Shown here one piece after another: positions 10,422-20,285 of a stretch of DNA of 64,000 bases. The notes below the pieces were generated by a model. The model ran no database searches. It was not told where the DNA came from and saw only the letters and a list, made by a program, of their open reading frames with translations. The stretch spans positions 50,509 to 114,508 of the forward strand of contig JASANC010000749.1 of the NCBI GenBank assembly GCA_030248135.1. The letters are read 5' to 3'. A program made the translations under genes and the position numbers. The first letter of the stretch is position 1; each line of letters begins with the position of its first letter. The stretch comes from Theristus sp. LFF4_11. Taxonomy: Eukaryota; Nematoda; Chromadorea; Monhysterida; Xyalidae.

Positions 10422-11923
10422 TCTTCGCTCTGCTCACGTCTACGTGTTTTCCATTTATCGAACGATCCCGCTATTTACGACGTGAACATTGAACTTGATT
10501 CCTTTTCTCGGTCCTGTTTCTCTCCGTCGCACATTGTGGTGACATTTGGGCGAAACTATTTTGCCACCACTTTCACGTCATATCGATTGTCTGAAGACGA
10601 GACTGAAACAAAACTGAAAAAAACCACTGCTTCAAAACTCGATTATCCAGCTGTTCTTGTGGCTTTGAATTTTGTCTGCTGAAACTGGGACACGCTGGCG
10701 ATTTAAACAAAAAAAACGGTCGGAAACGTTGCGATATTGCAGACAATGCATTTATTGGGTGAAAACATGTGCTGCATGAAAAAAAACAGACGCTCACTGC
10801 AAACAGATTCAGTTACCACAGCAAGAACACATGCCTGGGTGGTGTTTCCAAACGAAATCAACCACTTTCAGCGCAAGTTTACTCAGCTAGAATCTTGTTA
10901 TGCGCGTGACACCACTGTGCCATTTTCATCTGCCACATTGCACTGAACACAATTCAGTACCGCAATTATGAATCCTTTCAGCGCGAGAAAAATAACGCAA
11001 ACCACCGGCAGACGGTGGATTCCACCGTTGCTAAATTGAAAAATGGCCATCATGATTCTTCGACATATTTTTGTTTGCGCAAGAAAAAATGTAGCTTCTG
11101 ACCTGGGAATTGGGATGTTATGACGGGACTCAGAAACAACAAAATAAATAAAACCGACGGAATGTTGAAAAAGCCTGCTGCGACTGAACAAGGTCAACAT
11201 TACAGGAGGCGCGAAACAAGGGATGCAAATGCAAACAACTTTCAAGCATTTGCAGTCAATAAATTACAGGAGGCGCGAAACAAGGGATGCAAATGCAAAC
11301 AACTTTCAAGCATTTGCAGTCAATAATCCTATCAAGGCACACGCAACATTTTCAAAGAAAACAGATTATAAACATTTGCATAACATTTTTTGAGCGCAAA
11401 GCTCTGCGACAAGTGCTGTGTCGCCTTGTTGATTTGACAACCTGCCACCCACTGGTAATACCCGCGATAATCGCCACAACAACAAAACCTAATAAAACCT
11501 GCACAACTGAAAACTTTCGCTCGAGCGTGTGAATCTTTCGAAGCTGAGTTCAATTATGAGGGAGCCTTTCACGTTGCCTGGAGCAAACAATGTGCAGAAC
11601 AGGCAAATAATTTCTTGAACGGATTAGAAATTCCACCGAAAACGAACGGAAATGTCACAATGTGCTTTTTATGAACTTCTCTCCGTGAAAAACGAACAGT
11701 TTCCAAATTAACGCTCAACAAAAGCCAACCATTCAACGTCACCAAACGTTCCATGGCGAAAACAACAACAACAACAAATGTGCACGAATAATCCTTTGAA
11801 ATTTTCGGCCTATGAATTAAAATCAACTTTGTAATAACAGTGGTGAATGCGTGTTCGTGTGTGGATTTGCACAAACACAACATGCAATGCAACTACGAAG
11901 CGAGCACACCACCATTGCTGCGT
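10422..11923. other. Intergenic with two weak minus-strand membrane-like stretches
   Basis: No supported gene. A minus-strand frame at 10898-11057 encodes a hydrophobic segment ending NCVQCNVADENGTVV. Another at about 11410-11514, after TTTTCAG, encodes VQVLLGFVVVAIIAGITSGW. Both could be orphan exons, but no start or partner exon was found. A 64-bp direct repeat lies at 11199-11326. Confidence 0.3.
11199..11326 (+). repeat. 64-bp tandem duplication
   Basis: ATTACAGGAGGCGCGAAACA begins at 11199 and again at 11263, and the 64-bp units are essentially identical. This looks like a recent local duplication. Confidence 0.9.
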
Positions 11924-14383
11924 CTACCACTGCGCCGAATCCGTCGTGGGCACCGAGCCACCCCACTCCTGAGCACCGGCCGTTTGCGTGTTCCACTGAA
12001 AACACACAGAAACAGTTTGCCAGCTGTAGTGCAACTGTGAATAGTAGGCAAGCAGCTGATTGGGTGCTTTTAAACTGAGCTCACTAGATAGACCCCACGA
12101 TGCAACCAAATAACACAGAATCGTGTGTTTTACTGGGTCGCTCGATTCACACGGACACGACCGACCTGTTGCATCTCGACCTGTTTCGCCCAGTCGGTCA
12201 TGCCGACGTTGTCTGCAGGCCCAGTGAGTGACGCGAAGTCAACAGCAGCCGGTGTGGGCGCAGCTGCACCCTGTGCGCCGGTCACCCCGCCGGCAGCCGC
12301 CCACTGCAATACGTGCGATTTCGCCTTAACAGACGCTCGTTAGTATTGTGATGGTAAAGTATGGACACCTTGCGTGGGAGCGTGGCACACTGAGCCACAC
12401 ATGGTGCGACCCCTTATTCGACCGCGCGTTTTATTGCGTTTTCAACTATAGTCGGGCTGGTTAATTTAGGCCATTAGATGTTTGATGACTTGACTGAACC
12501 TGATCAGGTCACGCCCCAGTGAATCAGCTATGCCCCAATCCGATTCACTATACATTTTGACATTTTGAATACAGTCGCAATAAAGTTGGTTGGATAATAC
12601 GTAGCAGTATGTCTTTGAGACACGAAAACGACGTACGAATAATGTGATACCTGATACCCATTACCCAATCAGCTTGAATCAGATCAGAACAAGCAAATCA
12701 GAAGCAGCAAATGTGCAGAAATTGCGACCACACACAACAACAACAACGATTGAAAAGCAGTTTTCACCTCGTCAGTCGCCGGCTGTCCCATTTCTCCAGC
12801 CCAGTCGTCACGGGGCGCCTCCTCCGCAGGCTTCTCAGTCTCCTTCACTTCCTCCTGCACAGTGGAAAAACGAAAAAATATGAAATGTTCACATTCCAGA
12901 AATTGAACCAAAAGAATCTTAGTGGAAACAAAGTTGTGCAAATCGGAATACATTAAATTGCAGACGAAAACGAAACGGATTCGGTTGCATACTTTTTTAC
13001 AGTTATACAAATTGTGGATTCCATCCACCCCTCTCGCAAAACGCAAAGCAACCTTTTATTTGTTGGCTAAAATTAACATGAAACCCGGGTTTTCCCAACC
13101 TCTTCCGGATCACGATAGAAATACAGATCAGGCATGATCTCCTTGTCCTCAAGCATGAAGCCAGTGACACGGTTGATGCGCCCCCGGATCAGCAGCACCT
13201 CACGCGCCAGCATCCACAGCATCAGACCGATCGCACGCTGGCCCTGCACAAACAACAATGGCCTTTGTGCTATACTAGAAAAGTGTGAGACACCATGAGC
13301 AGGCACGCCAACATGTTTTGATTGTTGAGAAACAAACAGCTTTATCCACCAATCAACCGACACAGCAGCTACGAAAAAACGACAAATATCAAAAAAGAAA
13401 ACAAACAACAACAAGAACAACAATGCAACGACATCAAAGCAATGAAACAGAGCAAGAAGCAGTGCACCTTGTTGTTGCACGGGATGGCGATGTCGACGAG
13501 TTTCAGCGGGCTGTCGCTGTTTGCGAACGCGATCACCGGGATGTTCACGTAGCTCGCCTCAGTGACCGCCTGGTGGTCGATGCGCGGGTCGCTGATGATC
13601 AGCAGGCGTGGCTCTTTGAACGCCTTCTGGATTTGGTTCGTGAATGTGCCTGAAAGTGAGACACACACACATCATGAATGATCCAATCGTTTTCACATCT
13701 CGACAACGAAGTCAATCCCGTCAGTGTCACCACCAATACTGCCTTGTTTATTCAGCGCGAGTCTTTGGAGAAGACAAGAGCACAAGACTATTTGAAGCCA
13801 TGACTATTTGAGCAAACAACCCCATGACAATGCTGACCAGGTGTGAATCTGCCAGCAATCGCGGCAGCGCCCGTGTGTGCAGCGAACTTCAGTATGCCCC
13901 TCTGTGCGTACTGCCTTGCGCTGATGATCGCAACGTCCGCTGGATTCTCCACAGCCGCAATCGCACGCGCTGCCAGCAACAATTTCTCCCAGGTCTTCTT
14001 CACGTTGATGATGTACTGGCCTGAAAGAGCACCAATTTTGCACTGCATTCCTCGATTCTTGTGTGTGTCTTCAGCCGCCACAATTCCTGCTTTTCGTTCT
14101 TTGGATTGCTGAGGAGCATTTTTTGATATACTGTTCCACGTTCAACAACACATCGAAGTGTTTCATCAGATAAATACTGCAGAAACAATATTGGCATTCG
14201 TTTGACTCCGACCCGACACAAACCAAAAGCCACTCTCCAATTGCACAAACCATCCGATCGTCGGCCCCACATGTATTGCTCCATTTGAAAGTCCAAATTG
14301 TTGGAGCCGAGATGCACGTGCGACACGAGCATTTTCGCAACATCCTCCTTGGTCAATCGAAATACTTCTGCGTTGCTCGACAT
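11924..14383 (-). CDS. RPSA: 40S ribosomal protein SA (uS2, laminin-receptor family)
   Basis: Seven exons: 14251-14383, 13838-14020, 13468-13649, 13100-13243, 12768-12854, 12181-12303 and 11924-11995. They encode 307 residues against about 295 in vertebrates. Family hallmarks are [19 protein letters not shown] in exon 1, [20 protein letters not shown] in exon 2, [20 protein letters not shown] and DIAIPCNNK in exon 3, and [16 protein letters not shown] with [13 protein letters not shown] in exon 4. The tail is acidic and Trp-rich and ends [19 protein letters not shown] is part of the 40S subunit and is needed for its maturation. The last intron starts CAG|GTCGAG; reading through it gives an alternative stop at 12130. 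Both ends are open, but the Trp-rich ending fits the family better. All phases match, so the gene looks intact. Confidence 0.96.
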
Positions 14384-14646
14384 GCCGGTTTTACCGTTTT
14401 ATTGGTCTTTTGGACGCTCAACGAAACCCTGAAACAAAATCAAGTATAAATGCGTATTTAACCTAAAATTAGCGAAATTTTCAAGAATTTTGAGCAAAAA
14501 TGGTCAATTTTGGTCAAAAATTGACTCATTTTATGTCTTCGAAGACAAAATTTTTTAGATAGATAGCTGGCTGAAAATTTTTTTAGATAGATAATAGCTG
14601 AGCCGAAAAATGTTCTCTGATAGAGATAGATTCGAAAAATTTTGTG

Positions 14647-14850
14647 GGGGCCGGCCCCCCCAGGCCCCCCCCCCCAGAACAACTATGTTACCCGTGCGAT
14701 CCCGTGCACCCCCCCCCTCACGAAATTTTTCTGCCAGTGCACCCCCCCCCTCAAGAAAATTTGCTGCCCGTGCACCCCCCCCCCCTCACCGAGAAGGCAC
14801 CTGACCCCCCCTCGAAAATTAGGCAAACACCCCCCCTCACCCGAGGTCCC
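14647..14850. repeat. Poly-C minisatellite
   Basis: Units of about 40 bp carry seven or more consecutive C, each preceded by GTGCA in the central copies (CCGTGCACCCCCCC). The G-rich strand could form quadruplexes. Frames through it are artefacts. Confidence 0.75.
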
Positions 14851-15104
14851 GCTTTCGCTACTGCTGAAACATGGTTGTTTTAGTACAAGTGAAAAAAGTG
14901 AAAAATCTAGATTTTTTTTGCATTGAAAAAAAGTATTTTTTTTGATTAATTCAAAAAACTTTTCATTTCAGTGCTGAAAAAATTTGATGACTGATCATCG
15001 ACAAAAAAAGAGGGGGAACAGGGGGGTCACGATTTGTATACATACTTAAAAGTGATTTTTTTGATTTCTGATAAATGGTTGCTTGCAATGAGTCGTTGTA
15101 GGTT

Positions 15105-15137
15105 CCTAATCCTAATCCTAATCCTAATCCTAAGCTA
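15105..15137 (+). repeat. Short CCTAAT (TTAGGA-type) tandem repeat
   Basis: About five consecutive CCTAAT or CCTAAG hexamers. The unit resembles a telomeric hexamer but is TTAGGA rather than the nematode TTAGGC, and the run is only about 30 bp. Confidence 0.8.
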
Positions 15138-15295
15138 AGCCTTTTTTATAAGGTGAAAATGATCAATTTAGTTTTTGCATTTTTTTCTTTCCTGTGTTAA
15201 AGGGCAGGGGCCACCGCTACTGCACATGCACCTGTTTTAATAATGATGCATTACGGGGTCGGGGTGCCGTGCCGAGTTCGGGTTCGGGTGTAGGG

Positions 15296-17640
15296 TGGGT
15301 TGTTAAACAAAAATCAAATTTTTTTTCTTTGAAAAATGATTAAAAAAACAAAAATGCCGATTTTTTTTAATTCGAAAATTTTTTCTGTAATATGCTCTGA
15401 AAACCTCAATTTTGGCACAATTTTTGGAAAGTTCAACAAAATTCTTTGATATTCACCTTTCCGACTGATTTCAGGCCTTTAACAAAACTACGGAGGCAAC
15501 ACGGAACACGGAGGCTGCGCGCTTAACAAAACCACGGAGGCAACACGGAGGCTGCGTGCAGCTAAAGTGACCCATATTTTATCTGCACACAACACGCTGC
15601 GCACCTTTAACAAAACCACGGAACACGGAGGCACGCGGATTTGGGGAGATTTGGAGACAGGACAAATCCGTCCCCGTCCAAAAAAAAATTATGTTTTTGT
15701 CAAACAAATAAATAAATAAATAAATAAAGGCGCAATAAAGCAAAGCAAAGCTAAATGTCAAAACTATACTTCAAGGATTACGGTAGCTCTCCAATGGGTC
15801 TTAACACGATTTTTTAAAAACGTCCCTGATTGCCAGCAAAAGCTACTCTATTGGTGGACACCGTTCATATAATTGCAACAAACAGTCTTATGTTTGAAGT
15901 TCGGGCACACGGGTTACGGTAGCGGTAGTTTTGGGTCTTGACACGAAGTTGCTGAAAACTACTTTGTTTCTTGCGAATAACTAGGGTTGAAAATGTAAAA
16001 ATACCGGTTTTTTTACCGCGATTTAAAAAATACCGTTTTTTCAACCCTACGAATAACAGTTGAAACCATTTAGAAACATGCCGCATTATCACAGAACGTC
16101 AAAAATCGGATTTTAAAGAGTACGGTAACTCTGCTGTGGGTCTCGACACGATTTTTTTAAAACGTTCTTTCATTGCCAAGAACAGTTACTAGAATGGATA
16201 CCGTTCACATGACTGCATGAAACAGTTATATGTCTGAAGCAAGGTCCCACGGGTTACGGTAGCTGTAGTTCGGTCTTGTCACGAAGTTGCTGAAAACTAC
16301 TTTGTTTCTTTGTGAATAACAGTTGTTGCTTGCAATCATGTGAACGGTGCTCATCAATTTAGTATTTTCCTGGCAATAAAAGGCAGTTTAAAAATCGCGT
16401 CGAGACTCACACAGCAGAGTTACCGTATTCTTTGAACTCAAGTTTTGACATTCTGTGAAAACGCTGCGTGTTTCTAATTGGTTTCAACTGTTATTCGCAA
16501 GAAACAAAGTAGTTTTCAGCATCGTCGTGTCAAGACCCAAAACTACCGCTACCGTAACCCGTGTGCCCGAACTTCAAACATAAGACTGTTTGTTGCAATC
16601 ATATGAACGGTGTCCACCAATAGAGTACCTTTTGCTGGCAATCAGGGACGTTTTTAAAAATCGTGTCGAGACCCATTGGAGAGCTACCGTAATCCTTGAA
16701 GTCTAGTTTTGACATTTAGCTTTGCTTTGCTTTATTGCGCCTTTATTTATTTATTTATTTATTTGTTTGACAAAAACATAATTTTTTTGGACGGGGACGG
16801 ATTTGTCCTGTCCCCAAATATCCCCAAATCCGCGTGCCTCCGTGTTCCGTGGTTTTGTTAAAGGTGCGCAGCGTGTTGTGTGCATATAAAATATGGGTCA
16901 CTTTAGCTGCACGCAGCCTCCGTGTTGCCTCCGTGGTTTTGTTAAGCGTGCAGCCTCCGTGTTCCGTGTTGCCTCCGTGGTTTTGTTAAAGGCCCAACTT
17001 TGATTAAAAATTTTTTTTTTAATTTGGGGGGGGGGGGTCGTCCCGGGGGGGGGGGGGGTCGACTTGGTTGGGGGAGGGGCTCCCGAGCGAGACCAAAAAT
17101 TCTAGGGGGGGGGTCCCGAGCGAGACCGAAAATTCTAGGGGAGGGGGGGTCGGACCAAAAAGTGGTGAATAAAAGTTGTTGAATGAAAGTGCCAGAAACC
17201 ACAGCATCCAGTGTCAGTTGTCAGCATCCACCTTGAAATTCGATCAGTTCTTCTGATGGTGTCGCGACGACACGACACGAAGCAGCAATCAGACAACGTA
17301 GCACTTGCAAACGGAGCAGCTCGGACTCGGACGCTCTGCGAGGCGAATCGTCAACTTATATGCATCGGAAATAGTAAGCCAAGCTTTGGGACGCTCAAAA
17401 ACTTCATCGCAGATGTTGTCGAATCCTAAAATCAGTCGGTAAAACGGTCCAAAATCGATTGCTGTGCTGACGGTCTTACGAGGTAATATCAAAGAAAATT
17501 TTTGTTGAACTTTCGAAAAATTGTGCCAAAGTTAAGGTTTTCAGAGCATATTAGAGGGAAATTTTTCGAATTTTTTTTTAAATCGGCATTTTTGTTTTTT
17601 TAATCACTTTTTGTAAATTTTGATTTTTGTTTAAAACGTC
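15296..17640. repeat. Large imperfect palindrome (foldback element)
   Basis: The inner arms at 15474-15995 and 16480-16994 are inverted copies of about 515 bp. They include CAACACGGAGGCTGCGTGCA, a TAAA run, GCAATAAAGCAAAGCAAAGC and the TACGGTAGC/GCTACCGTA motifs. Outer arms at about 15296-15465 and 17483-17640 are also inverted (TTTGGCACAATTTTT / AAAAATTGTGCCAAA). Between the right inner and outer arms sits about 480 bp that is not symmetrical, including a poly-G run at 17024-17155. No transposase frame is seen. The outer arm resembles sequence at 62490-62640. Confidence 0.82.
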
Positions 17641-18490
17641 TTGCAAATAAGGGCGGTACGGTGCGCGGCCCATGGAAAAATTTTGATATTTTGGGTTTTT
17701 GGGCTCAAACCAACCTACCAAGTGTCCTAATTACGCACACCAATTTTTGGCCCAAAATTCCAACTGTAGTGCTTACTACAGCCAATTTTCAATTTTGGCC
17801 ACTTTTTGGCCATTTTTGGGATTTTTTCCTAAAATTACGATTTTTGGGATTTTGAAGGTCCAAATCAAAAAACTAGACTGACACGCACACACACAACCAA
17901 ACGCAAACGTGTATTTTTACTTTGAGCAAAAGTGCAGGTCGACGAAGATCCGAGCGCTCTGATCCCCACATCAGCGTTCGAGGCCGGGGAATCCGGAGCG
18001 TTGGCAGTCCAGAGTGATCGTTACACCCGGGGTGCACATTTCACATACGAGTGTTTCCCGCCATTATCTGAACGGTTTCCAACATTCTAGTAAGTTTTCG
18101 TGACGATCAGGGTGATTTTGGAAAAATCGTGTCAAGACCCACTACAGGGTTACCGTAACCCGTGGTGTCGTTACCGTCATCCTAGGAGTCGTTACCGTAC
18201 TCCCAAAACCCAATTTTAAAAATTTTTAAAAAACACCAACAGTTGGTGTTGGTGTTTTGTCACGCGTGTGTTGGGTTGTGTTGGGTTGGGTTGGGTTGGG
18301 TTGGGTTGGTGTTTTTGTGAGGCAGGTGCTCGGCCACCAGTGTCCAGCTCGGGCGTCCGTGCCTCGCGGACAGCTCCACCGGCCTGGCCGCTGGCAGTCA
18401 AACATCTGCACCGCATGAGAGGGCCGCCAGCCTCCTCGTCCGCTTGACTCAAAGGCGGGGCCAACTTCACATAATGCGGATTTCGGTTTC
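17641..18490. other. Repeat-rich stretch without a supported gene
   Basis: It contains TACCGTAACCCGTG/GTGTCAAGACCCA fragments shared with the palindrome and a (TTGGG)n tract at 18254-18307. A GC-rich minus-strand stretch at 18320-18480 is open in more than one frame. It could be a missing 3' exon of the MAM-type gene, but I found no matching acceptor and homology. Confidence 0.35.
18254..18307 (+). repeat. (TTGGG)n simple repeat
   Basis: About nine TTGGG units bounded by GGTGTTTT sequences. A shorter tract with the same border is at 19746-19771, so the two flank the duplicated foldback element. Confidence 0.9.
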
Positions 18491-19229
18491 TGTCACCCAT
18501 TCTTTGTTTGTTAAATGTGTGACTACTGAGAATAAAACGTTCAAATTACTTGTGTAGCTGTTGTTTAGATTATTACAAAACGGTTACACGGTTATGATGG
18601 GCGACTGACACAGGCAAAGCTAAAACGTGCTGGATAAAACGTACTCAACGAGTAGTTGTTATTATTTCATAAAACTAACGGTGCTTCGCCTATGTCGCCC
18701 AGTCGCGAGTCGCCCTTGTTATTGAGGCGACACGCGACAACAACGTTGCGTGTCGACAGCCAACAAACAATCGACCGAAGCGTTTATGCTTGGAAGAGTT
18801 TATTTGGTTGTCGAGAGTATGAGAACTGTTGAATCAATATTAGCACCAAGAATAAATGCACTAAAACGGGGATCACCAATAACGTTGCATGTGTTAAACA
18901 TCAACATAAAAGAGTAGTTTAACATTATGATCACCAATAATCAACACAAGGTTACTGTGGGCAGGTAACAAGGGCGACTCGCGACATAGTTCGGCGCTCG
19001 TTCGTTTGAACTGGGCGCTTGGGCGACATAGGCGAAGCACCGTTAGTTTTATGAAATAATAACAACTACTCGTTGAGTACGTTTTATCCAGCACGTTTTA
19101 GCTTTGCCTGTGTCAGTCGCCCATCATAACCGTGTAACCGTTTTGTAATAATCTAAACAACAGCTACACAAGTAATTTGAACGTTTTATTCTTAGTAGTC
19201 ACACATTTAACAAACAGAGAATGGGTGTC
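18491..19229. mobile_element. Foldback element with about 220-bp inverted arms
   Basis: Arms at 18491-18725 and about 18995-19229 are inverted copies (CACCCATTCTTTGTTTGTTA ... TAACAAACAGAGAATGGGTG). They share TGATGGGCGACTGACACAGG and GGTGCTTCGCCTATGTCGCC. The spacer of about 270 bp carries no long frame. It is a non-autonomous foldback-type element of unknown superfamily. Confidence 0.8.
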
Positions 19230-19692
19230 TTTGTTTGTTAAATGTGTGACTACTGAGAATAAAACGTTCAAATTACTTGTGTAGCTGTTGTTTAGATTAT
19301 TACAAAACGGTTACACGGTTATGATGGGCGACTGACACAGGCAAAGCTAAAACGTGCTGGATAAAACGTACTCAACGAGTAGTTGTTATTATTTCATAAA
19401 ACTAACGGTGCTTCGCCTATGTCGCCCAGTCGCGAGTCGCCCTTGTTATTGAGGCGACACGCGACAACAACGTTGCGTGTCGACAGCCAACAAACAATCG
19501 ACCGAAGCGTTTATGCTTGGAAGAGTTTATTTGGTTGTCGAGAGTATGAGAACTGTTGAATCAATATTAGCACCAAGAATAAATGCACTAAAACGGGGAT
19601 CACCAATAACGTTGCATGTGTTAAACATCAACATAAAAGAGTAGTTTAACATTATGATCACCAATAATCAACACAAGGTTACTGTGGGCAGG
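19228..19692 (+). repeat. Partial tandem duplicate of the preceding foldback element
   Basis: 19228-19692 is a near-identical direct copy of 18501-18964, offset by 727 bp, and stops abruptly at GTGGGCAGG. The right arm of the second copy is missing. Confidence 0.9.
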
Positions 19693-20285
19693 AAAGTTAT
19701 TATAATTGTGAAAACATGAACACTACATTTTGTCACGTTTTTCACTGTTGGGTTGGGTTGGGTTGGGTTGGTGTTTTGTCACGACCCTGCCAGAGACGGG
19801 GTAACATAATTTTTCTGATGATTCCTACTTCTCTTATCAAGCATATCAAGAAAAACTATAAATGCGCGACCGGCCAACGCTTGCTATCAGTTCGTTTGTA
19901 TGTACGACAGCATTCAATTCCACCAATCAGCTTTCACCAAGTTAAAAAAACTTGGAACAAGATTATAGACCTCCTGTTGTGAAGTGTTGTGTAAGTTTTT
20001 TTGTTGCGGATAGTACGTCAGTATCTTCGCTCACTCTAAGCGTGATGATTAGCATTTTTCGCATGTGGTGTACGTCAAAACAGAACCTAAACTCAACACG
20101 CTGTTGAGTCTACGGCGACCAACTGCACACCCAGTTGACTATATTGTTCATTATTAAACGGCATTCATGAAGCAGTATTTAGTGACGCACAGCTGTGTTT
20201 AAACATAGCGATGCGGTCACTAAATGTGTCTTCATGAATGCCCTCTTATGCTTCTCTCAGCAGTGCACTACGCAGATCGGCTTAC
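19693..20285. other. Spacer with a second TTGGG tract and a hairpin MITE
   Basis: TTGGG repeats lie at 19746-19771 and a 90-bp hairpin MITE at 20155-20250. The 3' end of the MAM-type gene should lie in or beyond this stretch, but I cannot recognise it. Confidence 0.45.
20155..20250. mobile_element. 90-bp hairpin MITE
   Basis: GGCATTCATGAAGCAGTATT ... CATGAATGCC inverted arms, the same family as 8815-8898, 20481-20574 and 34263-34350. Confidence 0.75.

Larger units (their letters stand above)
14384..15295. other. Gene-poor stretch with poly-C runs
   Basis: AT-rich sequence interrupted at about 14647-14850 by four degenerate units of GTGCACCCCCCCCCTCA. CCTAAT repeats lie at 15108-15137. No coding potential is seen. 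Confidence 0.5.

Noticed and set aside
14608..14926. Pro-rich frames (PPPSR repeats) as an extensin-like gene
   Set aside because: Produced by the poly-C minisatellite; all three frames are open.
17000..17207. Pro/Arg- and Gly-rich frames over poly-G
   Set aside because: Low-complexity translations of homopolymer runs.
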